A DNA stretch of 64,000 nt from an uncultured Oscillibacter sp. (lineage in GTDB: Bacteria > Bacillota > Clostridia > Oscillospirales > Oscillospiraceae), in contig CAJTKE010000004.1 of the NCBI GenBank assembly GCA_910576865.1, positions 62,001-126,000 of the forward strand. The letters are read 5' to 3'. Position 1 is the stretch's first letter; the number at the start of each line of letters is the position of its first letter. The position numbers and the translations under genes were made by a program. Under the pieces are notes generated by a model, which had not been told where the DNA came from, ran no database searches, and saw nothing but the letters and a program-made list of their open reading frames with translations. Shown here one piece after another: positions 7,920 to 15,608 of this stretch.

Positions 7920-9086
7920 TCAGGCCTCCCCGGAGACGATGCGCACCGGGTCGCCGTCGTTCAGGTAGGCCTGCCCCACGGTGACCAGCTGCTGCCCGGC
8001 GGAAAGGCCAGTGAGAACCTCCGTCACGCCGTTGCCGGTGAGGCCGGTGGAGACCTCCACGTATTTGGCGGCGCCGTCCTCCACCACGAAGACGTACCGG
8101 GTCTCGCCGCGGGTCAGCACCGCCTCGGTGGGCACCACGATGGTGTCCTCGGACACGTCGGTGTGGAAGGTGACGTCGGCAAACATGCCCGCCAGCAGCC
8201 CGTCGGTGTCGGAGGGCAGGGTGAGGGTGACGGTATAGAGCCGGGTCTGCATGTTGGCCGCCCGCTCCACGGAGCGGATGGTGGCCTCAAAGGTCTGGTT
8301 CGCGGCGCTGACGCTGACGTCGGCGGTGTCCCCCGCGGAGAGCTTGGGCACCAGGGCCTCGGAGACCTGAACCACGGCCTTCATCTGCTCCGCCCCGTCG
8401 ATGACCGCCAGAGGGGCCGTGTTGGAGATGAAGCTCCCCTCCGCGGCGTTCATGGTCACCAGGGTGCCGCTGCCGGGGGCGATGACGTTGCCTCGGGCGT
8501 CCACGTTTTCCAGCACGGTGTCCAGCTGCTCCACGTTGCTGAGGGCGCTCTGCATCCCGGCCTCCAGCTGGGAGAGGGTGGAGTTCCGCTGGGCCACGGC
8601 GGTCTGGAGCTGGAGCTCCGCCTGATCGATCTCCAGCTGGGAGGCCGCGCCGATCTCGAAGAGCTCCTTCAGGTCCCGGACGTTCTTCTCCGCCAGGGCA
8701 ATCTGCTTTTCAAAGACCGCCGCCTGATCGTTGTAGCTCTGGGCGGAGGAACGGTAGTTGATGCTGGCGGCGCTGCGGGAGGCCAGGGTGCTGGCGAGGT
8801 CCAGGGTGCACAGCATGTCGCCGGCCTTCACCTCGTCTCCCGCCTCGGCGTAGACGGCGGTACACTTGGCGCTGACCGCCACCATGATGGTGGACTGGTC
8901 CTCCGCCGCCAGCTGGCCGGAGACGGTGTTTTCCGTGTAGATGGTGTCCGCCCCGATCTCCTGCACCTGGACGGCCACGCCGGGGCTGGCGGGCTCCTCC
9001 TCCGGCGCCTCCGTCCCGCCGCAGGCGGACAGGGACAGCGCCAGCGCGGCGGCAAGCCCCGCCGCCAGAATTCTGTTCTTTGTCAT
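7920..9086 (-). CDS. RND efflux periplasmic-adaptor-type lipoprotein (HlyD/AcrA family)
   Basis: 388 residues. Lipoprotein signal ends LSLSAC (Cys22). The order is barrel-sandwich/lipoyl half, a long coiled-coil hairpin (residues about 95-190, rich in Ala, Gln, Leu), second lipoyl half with APGSGTL, then beta-barrel and membrane-proximal domain ending in the VxxGQAYLNDGDPV-type tail. An in-frame ATG exists at 9104, but the one at 9086 has GGAGGA at the right distance. The adaptor should join the RND permease to the TolC-like gene upstream. Confidence 0.9.
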   Translation of the reverse strand: MTKNRILAAGLAAALALSLSACGGTEAPEEEPASPGVAVQVQEIGADTIYTENTVSGQLAAEDQSTIMVAVSAKCTAVYAEAGDEVKAGDMLCTLDLASTLASRSAASINYRSSAQSYNDQAAVFEKQIALAEKNVRDLKELFEIGAASQLEIDQAELQLQTAVAQRNSTLSQLEAGMQSALSNVEQLDTVLENVDARGNVIAPGSGTLVTMNAAEGSFISNTAPLAVIDGAEQMKAVVQVSEALVPKLSAGDTADVSVSAANQTFEATIRSVERAANMQTRLYTVTLTLPSDTDGLLAGMFADVTFHTDVSEDTIVVPTEAVLTRGETRYVFVVEDGAAKYVEVSTGLTGNGVTEVLTGLSAGQQLVTVGQAYLNDGDPVRIVSGEA

Positions 9087-9116
9087 GTACTTCCTCCAAA
9101 TCATCGTCGCTGGTCT

Positions 9117-10595
9117 TTATGTTCCGGTCTGGCCGGAGCTCATCACGCCGTAGTTCACGGCCCAGTAGTAGGTCCGGTAGGCGGTGAACAGGTTCCGCCG
9201 GGCGGTCTCCACGGCGTCCTTGGCCTCCGTCAGGTCGTCCTCCGCGTCCAGAAGGGCGTTGCGGGAGATGGACCCCTGGCGGTATTTCAGCTCCATGGAG
9301 GCGTAGCTGCTCTCCTGGAAAGACAGGGAGGTCTGGGCGGAGCGGAGCACCTGCTGGTAGTCCTTCACGGAGTCGAAGGCGTTGCGGAAGTTCATCTCGA
9401 AGCTCTGCACCGACGTTTTGTACTCGTACAGCGCCGCCTCGTAGGTGTGCCGGGCGCTGCGGACGTTGGACGTGTTCTGCCCGTAGCTGGCCCGGGTGTC
9501 GTCGTAGGAGTCCCCGGCCTCGTCCAGCTTTTTCTTGGCGGCGAAGAGGTCATAGCTCCGGGTCTTGGCCTCCTCCAGGTCCGGCTTGTACTCCATGGAG
9601 TCCACCAGCCCCTGGCTCAGCGCCGGCAGGGGGCCCAGGACCAGGGAGCCGGTGAGGCCGGCCCCGATCATGGACTGCATCTGCAGCTTGCACCGCCGGA
9701 GGTTCATCTCCAGGGTGCTGAGGTTGCTCTGGAGGGTGGCTCTGCCGCTCTTCACCTGCTCCAGGGTCAGGGCGGAGATCTGCCCCAGCTCATAGCGGAG
9801 CTCCATCTCCTCCAGCTGGCGGTCCAGGGCGGTCATGTTCCGCTGGAGGGTGGCCTTGGTCTGCTCCAGCTCCAGGATGGCGAAGTACAGCGACTCGGCC
9901 CCCACCACGGTGAGCTCCTGGGCGTTTTTCAGCTGCCGCCGGGCGGCGGCGGAGTCCTCCTGGAGCTTGCCGGAGGCCAGGTCCGACACGGAGTTGTTCA
10001 GGCTGGCGTAGGAGCTGGCCAGATTGGAGATGATATAGCCCTGCATGGCGCTTTCCATGGGGCTGATGGCGGGGGTCTGGGCGTACATCATCTGCATGGC
10101 CTCCAGGCTCTGCATCTGGGCGTTCAGGCTCTGGTAGAGGTCCGTGTAGTCCGTGGCGTCGATGGAGGCGATGGACTCCTGGAGCATCCTGGCCGTCAGG
10201 CTTCCCTCCAGCACCTTGTCCCGCAGGTCCTCGAAGGCCAGATACCGGAAGTCGTCCTCGCCGGTGAAGACCAGCTCGTCGTCCATGCCGCTTTCCCGGG
10301 CGGTGGTCAGGGGCTCTCCGTCGGGGCGCACCACGATGGTGTTTCCGCCGTCCCCGGCGGCGGGGGGCGCCTCCTCGGGGGCCTCCTGGGGCGCCTCCCC
10401 TTCCGCGGGGGCCTCATCCTTCCCGGGCGCTTCGTCCTCCGCGGAAGTCCCGTCCTCCCCGGAGGCCTGATTCTCCCCGGAGGCCCCGGCCTCTTCCGCC
10501 GGGGGGTCCGTGTCTGTCTGAGCCAGAGCGGGTATGGCGCACAGCGAAAGGGCCAGCGCCAACGCCAGCAGCGGCGCGATCCATTGTTTCCTCAT
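9117..10595 (-). CDS. TolC-family protein with acidic low-complexity linker
   Basis: 492 residues with a Sec signal peptide ending ALA (about residue 25), then a Glu/Pro/Ala/Gly-rich, probably disordered segment (about 26-80), and two long helical repeats with abundant Ala, Gln, Leu and Ser that match the outer-membrane efflux protein (OEP) pattern. In Gram-negatives TolC forms the outer-membrane duct. Here the host appears to be a Firmicute, so where it ends is open: a wall-spanning duct or a shortened form anchored through partner proteins is inference. It is preceded by ATAAGGAGG 6 nt before the ATG. Confidence 0.82.
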   Translation of the reverse strand: MRKQWIAPLLALALALSLCAIPALAQTDTDPPAEEAGASGENQASGEDGTSAEDEAPGKDEAPAEGEAPQEAPEEAPPAAGDGGNTIVVRPDGEPLTTARESGMDDELVFTGEDDFRYLAFEDLRDKVLEGSLTARMLQESIASIDATDYTDLYQSLNAQMQSLEAMQMMYAQTPAISPMESAMQGYIISNLASSYASLNNSVSDLASGKLQEDSAAARRQLKNAQELTVVGAESLYFAILELEQTKATLQRNMTALDRQLEEMELRYELGQISALTLEQVKSGRATLQSNLSTLEMNLRRCKLQMQSMIGAGLTGSLVLGPLPALSQGLVDSMEYKPDLEEAKTRSYDLFAAKKKLDEAGDSYDDTRASYGQNTSNVRSARHTYEAALYEYKTSVQSFEMNFRNAFDSVKDYQQVLRSAQTSLSFQESSYASMELKYRQGSISRNALLDAEDDLTEAKDAVETARRNLFTAYRTYYWAVNYGVMSSGQTGT

Positions 10596-10667
10596 GTAGT
10601 CCTCCTTATATCTGTGTGTCCGGCTTCTGTTTTACACCTTCCACCTGGGGGAAGGTCAAGGAAAATT

Positions 10668-11273
10668 TTACGCGAGGCTGCCGTGCCTGACGATTTCCAG
10701 CTTCGCCGCCAGCTCCCGGCGGTGAAGCGCCCGGTCCTCCGGGCAGAGCATGGCGTCCATGAAGGCGCTGCCCAGGGCGGCCATCAGCAGGCAGAAGACG
10801 ATTCGGCAGTAGTCCTGGGTGGGCTCCCGGAGGCCGGAGAAGTCGATGACGTCCCAGAGGCCGTCCAGCAGCCGCTGGCCCGGCCGGGTGGGGAGGAGCT
10901 TCTGGATGTCCACCCCCTGGTTGTTCTTCACGAACAGCATGCACCGCTCCATCACCGGGTCCTGGGAGAGGTCCTGACCGGACATGCGGTCGAAGCAGTC
11001 CAGCTGGGCCTGGAAGATGTCCCCGCCGTTGTCCCTCAGCACCCGGCGGTACTCCTCCTTCACGTGGTTGCGCACCTCCTCCAGGAGGTAGGCGAAGAGG
11101 TCGTCCTTCCCGGCGAAGTACTGGTAGAAGCTGCCCCGGGGGATGCCCGCCCGGCGGACGATCTGGTTGATGGACACGTCGACGAAGCGGACGGTGCTGA
11201 ATTCCTCCCAGGCGGCGTCGAGGAATCGACGCCGCTTCTCCTCCGGCAGCCGGAGGAAGGTCTCTGTACACAT
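10668..11273 (-). CDS. TetR-family regulator of the RND operon
   Basis: 201 residues. The helix-turn-helix is SINQIVRRAGIPRGSFYQYF at about residues 34-53, the standard TetR pattern; the rest is the ligand-binding dimer domain. The open frame runs to 11330, but the promoter and operators occupy that stretch and the start of transcription lies near 11326, so the ATG at 11273 (GAGGG upstream) is the better start. It heads the operon with the TolC-like, adaptor and RND genes (73-bp gap to the next gene), so it probably represses itself and the pump until an inducer binds. Confidence 0.9.
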   Translation of the reverse strand: MCTETFLRLPEEKRRRFLDAAWEEFSTVRFVDVSINQIVRRAGIPRGSFYQYFAGKDDLFAYLLEEVRNHVKEEYRRVLRDNGGDIFQAQLDCFDRMSGQDLSQDPVMERCMLFVKNNQGVDIQKLLPTRPGQRLLDGLWDVIDFSGLREPTQDYCRIVFCLLMAALGSAFMDAMLCPEDRALHRRELAAKLEIVRHGSLA

Positions 11274-11297
11274 ATGTATCGATCCCTCACAACAAAA

Positions 11298-11329
11298 ATG
11301 ACACCCTGTCATTTTATGACAAGCTGTCA
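11298..11329. promoter_or_regulatory. Two palindromic TetR operators
   Basis: ATGACACCCTGTCAT (11298-11312) and TGACAAGCTGTCA (11317-11329) share the form TGACA-N3-TGTCA, with centres 18 bp apart. They sit right at and after the predicted transcription start, a typical site for autorepression. Confidence 0.75.
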
Positions 11330-11332
11330 CTT

Positions 11333-11361
11333 ATTATAGTCAGGGCTAACGGAACTGTCAA
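11333..11361 (-). promoter_or_regulatory. Consensus SigA promoter of the tetR-RND operon
   Basis: Minus strand TTGACA (11356-11361), 17-bp spacer, TATAAT (11333-11338). Both hexamers are perfect, fitting a promoter that needs a repressor. Confidence 0.9.
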
Positions 11362-11396
11362 CGGTTTTGTACTTCCAGGGCCGTTAAGTTTTTGTG

Positions 11397-11428
11397 AATA
11401 AAGGGGCCGCCCCCTCCGGGACGGCCCC
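11397..11428 (-). terminator. Intrinsic terminator after the XRE/membrane operon
   Basis: Stem 11403-11413 with 11418-11428 (11 bp, one wobble), loop of four, followed on the minus strand by TTTATT. Confidence 0.8.
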
Positions 11429-11434
11429 CTGTTC

Positions 11435-11884
11435 TCAATATCGCTTTTCCAGCCGCCTGTAAATCAGGATGCCGGACACAAACTCGACCACCAGGAGCGC
11501 CGCCAGGAAGAAGACCATCAGGTCGGCGCTTTCCTCCCGCACCACACCCAGCTTGCCCAGGATGCTGAAGGCCACAATGGAGCCGGACATCAGCACCAGC
11601 CCCAGGGCATAGGCCATCCGGCCGGACTTGTTCCGCAGCATCTCCTTTCGCTCGTCCCGGAGCTCGATCTGTTCCTCCTCCAGCCGTTCCCGGTAAAGGG
11701 GGGCGTTCTTGGGACTGGTCCACTTGATGTATTTGACGACCTGGATAATGCCCGGCACCGTGAACGCGCCGCAAAAGCCGCAGAACAAGCTGCCCAGCGG
11801 TGTGTCCCAGAAAATCGCCGCCGCCAGAAAGCCAAGCCCCAGGGCGATCATGCCCAGGCCGGACCAAAGGTAGCTTTTCTTCAT
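11435..11884 (-). CDS. Four-helix membrane protein of unknown function, XRE-controlled
   Basis: 149 residues. Two hydrophobic segments at about 7-25 and 30-47, a charged cytoplasmic-looking middle (RERLEEEQIELRDERKEMLR), then two more at about 88-108 and 117-140. The arrangement resembles DUF2178/DUF3796-like small membrane proteins that often follow a compact XRE regulator. Its start overlaps the stop of the regulator gene by 4 bp, so the two are translated together. Function unknown; a sensing or stress-tolerance role would be guesswork. Confidence 0.75.
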   Translation of the reverse strand: MKKSYLWSGLGMIALGLGFLAAAIFWDTPLGSLFCGFCGAFTVPGIIQVVKYIKWTSPKNAPLYRERLEEEQIELRDERKEMLRNKSGRMAYALGLVLMSGSIVAFSILGKLGVVREESADLMVFFLAALLVVEFVSGILIYRRLEKRY

Positions 11885-12087
11885 TGGTTCCCGCTCCTTT
11901 CCCAGATGAAAATCTCCTCAATGGGGAGTCCGAAAAAATCCGAAATCGTAAAGGCCAATTCCAAAGACGGACTGTAGCGCCCGTTCTCGATGGAGCTGAC
12001 GGTCTGCCGGGAGACCCGGATGGCCTTGGCGAATTCCTCCTGCCTCAGGCCCCGTTCCTTCCGCAGCGCTTCCACGCGGTTCCTCAT
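11881..12087 (-). CDS. Compact XRE-family helix-turn-helix regulator
   Basis: 68 residues, almost only the HTH: RKERGLRQEEFAKAIRVSRQTVSSIENGRYSPSL pattern at residues 9-42 followed by the IEEIFIWE-type tail common to small clostridial Xre/YozG-like repressors. ATG at 12087 has GAAAGGAGG 7 nt upstream. Three related 18-bp operators precede it, so it very likely represses its own operon and possibly the divergent znuA-like gene. Confidence 0.88.
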   Translation of the reverse strand: MRNRVEALRKERGLRQEEFAKAIRVSRQTVSSIENGRYSPSLELAFTISDFFGLPIEEIFIWERSGNQ

Positions 12088-12103
12088 GGCCGCCTCCTTT
12101 CGA

Positions 12104-12207
12104 TGTCAAGGTCCTTTTACATGTTGGAGCGGCCGTCTCCTGCCATGTAAAGGTTCCTTTACCTATAAGCTACCACACACCGCCGGTTTTGTCAAGGGTC
12201 CTTTACA
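12104..12207. promoter_or_regulatory. Three 18-bp XRE operators in the xre / znuA intergenic region
   Basis: Copies at 12104-12121, 12146-12163 and 12190-12207 share TGT-(A/C)-AAGG-N2-CCTTT-ACA. The central one is nearly a perfect palindrome. The third contains the minus-strand TTGACA (-35, 12190-12195) of the regulator gene; the -10 would be TAGCTT at 12167-12172. The layout predicts direct promoter occlusion. Confidence 0.72.
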
Positions 12208-12223
12208 TAAAATTTTTACCGCC

Positions 12224-12252
12224 TTGCATTTTGCCCGGCGCTGTAGTATCAT
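12224..12252 (+). promoter_or_regulatory. Promoter of the znuA-like gene
   Basis: TTGCAT (12224-12229), 17-bp spacer, TATCAT (12247-12252), 33 bp before the ATG. It starts only 17 bp beyond the last XRE operator. Confidence 0.7.
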
Positions 12253-12285
12253 AATGGGACTGCTGAACGGAAAAGGGGACCGCCC

Positions 12286-13242
12286 ATGAAACGGATCTTA
12301 CCCGCCCTCTGCGCCCTGCTGCTGCTGACGGCCTGCGGCCCGGAGCTGCCGCCGGAGGACTCGGACCGGCTGCAAATTGTCGCCGCCGTCTTCCCGGCCT
12401 ATGACTTCGCCCGGGCCGCCGCCGGGGAGCTGGCGGACGTGACGCTCCTCCTGCCTCCCGGGGCGGAAAGCCACTCCTACGAGCCCACCCCGGCGGACAT
12501 CCTCCGGGTCCAGCGCTGCGACCTCTTCCTCTACCTGGGCGGCGAGTCCGACGCCTGGGTGGACGCCATCCTCTCCGCCATTGAGCCCCGGGGGGAGGCC
12601 CTGCGGATGATTGACTGCGTGGACCTTTTGGAGGAGGAGACCGTGGAGGGGATGCAGGGGGGCCACGACCACGACCATGACCACGAGGAGGACCACGATC
12701 ACCTGGGAGAGGTGGTGGGCATGGACGAGCATGTCTGGACCGCCCCGCTGAACGCCGCCGCCGTCACCCGGACCGTCGGGGAGCGGCTGGCGGCCCTGGA
12801 CCCGGTGAACGGGGAGGCCTACCGCTCCAACGCCCAGGGCTACGCCCGGGAGCTGGAGGCCCTGGACCGGGACTTCGCCGCCTTCTTCGATGGGCGGGCG
12901 GACCGGACCATCGTCTTCGGGGACCGCTTCCCCCTGCTATATTTTGCCGACGCTTATGATCTGGACTACTACGCCGCCTTCCCCGGCTGCGGGGCCCAGA
13001 CGGAGCCCTCGGCGGCGACGGTGGCCTTTCTGACGGAGAAGGTCCGGGAGGAACGGCTCCCCGCCGTCTGGTATATCGAGTTTTCCAACCACTTGGTGGC
13101 GGACAGCATCGCCGAGGCCGCCGGGGTGGAGACGGCTCAGTTCCACACCTGCCACAACGTCTCCCGGGCGGACCTGGAGGCGGGGGCCACCTATGTCTCC
13201 CTGATGCGGGACAACCTGGAGGCTCTGAAGAAATGTATGTAA
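12286..13242 (+). CDS. Zinc/manganese ABC-transporter substrate-binding lipoprotein (ZnuA/AdcA-like)
   Basis: 318 residues, lipoprotein signal ending LLLTAC (Cys17). Cluster A-I fold of metal-binding proteins: the first ligand His63 is in ESHSYEPTPAD, the second His149 in MDEHVW, and the C-terminal lobe has GDRFPLLYFADAYDLDYYA. A His/Asp-rich loop at residues 127-139 (HDHDHDHEEDHDH) is typical of zinc- rather than manganese-specific members. No ATPase or permease gene is next to it, so it must serve a transporter encoded elsewhere or act as a zinc scavenger. It heads a plus-strand run of five genes with short gaps. Confidence 0.9.
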   Translation: MKRILPALCALLLLTACGPELPPEDSDRLQIVAAVFPAYDFARAAAGELADVTLLLPPGAESHSYEPTPADILRVQRCDLFLYLGGESDAWVDAILSAIEPRGEALRMIDCVDLLEEETVEGMQGGHDHDHDHEEDHDHLGEVVGMDEHVWTAPLNAAAVTRTVGERLAALDPVNGEAYRSNAQGYARELEALDRDFAAFFDGRADRTIVFGDRFPLLYFADAYDLDYYAAFPGCGAQTEPSAATVAFLTEKVREERLPAVWYIEFSNHLVADSIAEAAGVETAQFHTCHNVSRADLEAGATYVSLMRDNLEALKKCM

Positions 13243-13254
13243 AGGAGGCGCGGC

Positions 13255-13548
13255 ATGGACGGCGCGTTTGACTTCCTGACCCTGGAGTTCTTCACCCGGG
13301 CGTCGGTGTTCCCGGGGAGCCTGGGAACCTTCCGCTACCGCTTCCAGCGCACGGGCTGGATGGGGGACGGGGAGATTCAGGCCTGGGTGTATGAGAATAT
13401 CTGCTTCGAGCTGGCCAAGGACGCGGAGACGGAGACCTTCCCCTGGACGGAGGAGGGGATTTCCGCCTTGAAGGACTGGCTGGGGCGGAAGCTGACGGAG
13501 CGGGGAACGGAGCCCTATCGGATTCCCTACCCGCCGGCGAAAGCGTGA
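13255..13548 (+). CDS. Hypothetical 97-residue protein
   Basis: Begins MDGAFDFLTLEFFTRASVFPG and is rich in aromatic residues (Phe, Trp, Tyr), with no signal, membrane segment or recognised motif. AAAGGAGG lies 7-8 nt before the ATG, and the gap to the znuA-like gene is only 12 nt, so it is a real, co-transcribed gene. I do not recognise the family. The aromatic, alpha/beta-looking sequence suggests a small globular cytoplasmic protein. Confidence 0.7.
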   Translation: MDGAFDFLTLEFFTRASVFPGSLGTFRYRFQRTGWMGDGEIQAWVYENICFELAKDAETETFPWTEEGISALKDWLGRKLTERGTEPYRIPYPPAKA

Positions 13549-13566
13549 GAAGAGGAGGAAAGGGAC

Positions 13567-14013
13567 ATGTACACGGTGGAAGAGCTGCGGGCGCTGCTGA
13601 TCCGGGAGAGGGCCGATTTTGAGCTGATCCGGCAGGCCGCGCCGATTCTCTCGGCCAAGGACGCAGAACCGTACTACGACGTTGCGAGGGCCGCGCCGGC
13701 CTTGGTCCTGCAAAGCGACCGGGGGTTGACGGTCTGCGTCTGTTCGGCGAACCGGGGACGACTGGACTTTGAGGCCATGAAAGCCGCCTATGGATTCACA
13801 AAGCTGAAAATGGCGGACCGGAAAAAGGTCCTGAAGCAGACGGGCTATGAGGTGGGGGCCATCCCGCTGGTAGGGCTGGAGCTGGACTGTATTTTCGACG
13901 AGTCCCTGCTGGAATACGATTACATTTACGGCGGGACGGGGGACCCGCTGACGACGCTGAAAATCGCCCCCGGGGACGTAAAACGGCTGAACAGGGTCAT
14001 AGGGCGGCTGTAA
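13567..14013 (+). CDS. YbaK/EbsC-domain protein (aminoacyl-tRNA deacylase-like)
   Basis: 148 residues. The C-terminal half, with LKMADRKKVLKQTGYEVGAI followed by PLVG and a closing YIYGGTGDPLTTLKIAPGDV, matches the YbaK/ProX editing-domain pattern, in which the fold hydrolyses mischarged tRNA (for example Cys- or Ala-tRNA-Pro). Length is normal for a stand-alone domain. GAGGAGGAAAGG precedes the ATG. It lies between a hypothetical gene and a DUF2461 gene, context that says nothing about specificity. Substrate not predictable from sequence. Confidence 0.8.
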   Translation: MYTVEELRALLIRERADFELIRQAAPILSAKDAEPYYDVARAAPALVLQSDRGLTVCVCSANRGRLDFEAMKAAYGFTKLKMADRKKVLKQTGYEVGAIPLVGLELDCIFDESLLEYDYIYGGTGDPLTTLKIAPGDVKRLNRVIGRL

Positions 14014-14077
14014 GGGCCCGGCGGCTTCCGGGTCATAGCGCCCTGGATTTTCAGTCGGAACGAAAAGGAGGCAGACC

Positions 14078-14761
14078 ATGTTTACCGGCTTCACCGACGA
14101 GACGGTGGACTTCATGTGGGGCATCCGCTTCAACAACGAGCGGACCTGGTTCGAGGCCCACAAGGACGTCTACCTGAACCATTTCTACCGCCCCATGCAG
14201 GCCCTGGGGGCGGAGATGTATGACTTTATCCGGGACCAGCGCCCGGACTACGACCTGATCCACAAGGTCACCCGCATCTACCGGGACGCCCGCCGCCTCC
14301 ACGGCCGGGGGCCCTACAAGGAGAGCCTCTGGTTCTCCGTGGAGGAGCCGTCGGAGCAGTGGACGGCCAAGCCCACCTTCTGGTTCGAGCTGATGCCGGA
14401 GAGCTGGACCTACGGCATGGGGTACTACCTCCCCAGGGCCCTGACCATGGCCAAGCTCCGCTCCCGGCTGGACCGGGACCCCAAGACCATGGAGGCCCTG
14501 ACCCGGGCGCTGGAGAAACAGGAGGAGTTCGCCCTGATGACGGAGGCCTACAAGCGCCCCAAGGGCACGGCCCCCTCGCCTCTGCTGGAGCCCTGGTATC
14601 AGGCGAAATCGTTCACGATCTGCCACGAGGAGAAGCTGACGGAGGACCTGTTCTCCCGCCGCCTCGTGGACCGGCTGAAACAGGGCTTCACCTTCCTGCT
14701 GCCCTATTACGATTATTTTGTCACCCTGGACGGGGATTCTGATCCCCGGGAACAGACATAA
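14078..14761 (+). CDS. DUF2461 family protein
   Basis: 227 residues. Starts MFTGFTDETVDFMWGIRFNN and contains NNERTWFEAHKDVY, YRDARRLHGRGPYKES and the mid-domain WFELMPESWTYGMGYY, the hallmarks of DUF2461 (TIGR02453). Members are widespread, soluble and of unknown function. AAAGGAGG is 6-7 nt before the ATG. It is followed after 16 nt by an HD-domain gene, probably on the same transcript. Confidence 0.85.
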   Translation: MFTGFTDETVDFMWGIRFNNERTWFEAHKDVYLNHFYRPMQALGAEMYDFIRDQRPDYDLIHKVTRIYRDARRLHGRGPYKESLWFSVEEPSEQWTAKPTFWFELMPESWTYGMGYYLPRALTMAKLRSRLDRDPKTMEALTRALEKQEEFALMTEAYKRPKGTAPSPLLEPWYQAKSFTICHEEKLTEDLFSRRLVDRLKQGFTFLLPYYDYFVTLDGDSDPREQT

Positions 14762-14777
14762 CAAAGGAGAGATTTTC

Positions 14778-15365
14778 ATGATAACCTGCCCCGACAGAGC
14801 GGCGGCCCTGGCGCTGCTGCGCAAGTACAACACCGAACCCTTCCACCTCCAGCACGCCCTGACCGTGGAGGCCGTCATGCGCTGGTACGCCCGGGACCTG
14901 GGCTATGGCGAGGAGGCGGATTTCTGGGCCGTGGTGGGCCTGCTCCACGACGTGGACTTCGAGAAGTGGCCCGAGGAGCATTGCAAAAAGGCCCCCGAGC
15001 TGCTGGCGGAGATCGGCTGTTCTGACGAGCTGGTCCATGCCGTGTGCAGCCATGGGTACGGCCTCTGCTCCGACGTGGAGCCGGCCCACGAGATGGAGAA
15101 GGTCCTCTTCGCCGCCGACGAGCTGACGGGCCTCATCGGCGCGGCGGCCCGGATGCGGCCCAGCAGGTCCTGCACCGACATGGAGGTGTCCTCCCTGAAA
15201 AAGAAGTTCAAGGACAAGAAGTTCGCCGCCGGGTGCTCCCGGGACGTCATCAAGACCGGCGCGGAGCGCCTGGGCTGGGAGCTGGAGGTCCTGATGGACA
15301 AGACCCTCCAGGCCATGCGGGAGAGCGAAACCCGGGTGGCGGAGGAGCTGGCCTCCCTGAGCTGA
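14778..15365 (+). CDS. HD-domain phosphohydrolase-like protein
   Basis: 195 residues. The HDIG-type metal site is spread over H25 (LQHALTVEAV), the HD pair in VVGLLHDVDFEKWP (about residues 53-54) and a His in AVCSHGYG, with a late Asp in ADELTG. Such small proteins are usually annotated as HDIG hydrolases of nucleotides or phosphate monoesters; the substrate is unknown. The ATG at 14778 has AAAGGAGAG 7 nt upstream and lies 16 nt after the DUF2461 stop. A hairpin follows the stop at once. Confidence 0.82.
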   Translation: MITCPDRAAALALLRKYNTEPFHLQHALTVEAVMRWYARDLGYGEEADFWAVVGLLHDVDFEKWPEEHCKKAPELLAEIGCSDELVHAVCSHGYGLCSDVEPAHEMEKVLFAADELTGLIGAAARMRPSRSCTDMEVSSLKKKFKDKKFAAGCSRDVIKTGAERLGWELEVLMDKTLQAMRESETRVAEELASLS

Positions 15366-15376
15366 GAGACAAAAAT

Positions 15377-15600
15377 GGACCGGCGGGGACATCCCGCCGG
15401 TCCTCAGGCTGTCAAACAAGTGTGTTTGCCAGCCTGAGCAAGTTTTCAGAACCCGTGGGAAGTTCTGAAAACTTATGATTGAAAACGAAAGGAACCCTTC
15501 CTGGGTTCCTCTCGTAACTCTCTTCCTTCCCGTTGAATCGGTCTTCCGCGTTTTTCGACACTCTGGAAAAGGACCGGCGGGGACATCCCGCCGGTCCTTT
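15377..15600. repeat. Array of five hairpins bounded by an identical 28-nt palindromic hairpin
   Basis: The non-coding stretch holds, in order: a GC hairpin at 15377-15404; a 36-nt hairpin with CTCAGGCTG arms at 15403-15438; a hairpin with AAGTTTTCAGAAC arms at 15440-15474; GGAACCC/GGGTTCC at 15491-15509; and at 15571-15598 an exact second copy of the first hairpin. The last copy has AAAA before and TTTT after it and is a good bidirectional terminator for the HD gene and the minus-strand ylxM-ffh operon. The rest looks like material inserted between two copies of the terminator. Confidence 0.75.
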
Positions 15601-15602
15601 TC
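15567..15602. terminator. Bidirectional terminator between the HD-domain gene and khpA
   Basis: Perfect stem GGACCGGCGGG/CCCGCCGGTCC with loop GACAT; AAAA on the left (15567-15570) and TTTT on the right (15598-15601). Confidence 0.85.
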
Positions 15603-15608
15603 AAATTG

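Noticed and set aside
4895..7984. Open frame of over 1000 codons antisense to the RND permease, and similar long antisense frames across the window (for example 1203-2600, 7788-11339, 30473-33124).
   Set aside because: High GC and codon bias leave few stops in the opposite frames. Their translations are His/Gly/Arg-rich, lack domains and RBS, and lie fully over clear genes.
15377..15600. Possible CRISPR array or tRNA cluster in the hairpin region.
   Set aside because: Only one hairpin is repeated, twice, and none shows cloverleaf features or a CCA-ready acceptor stem.
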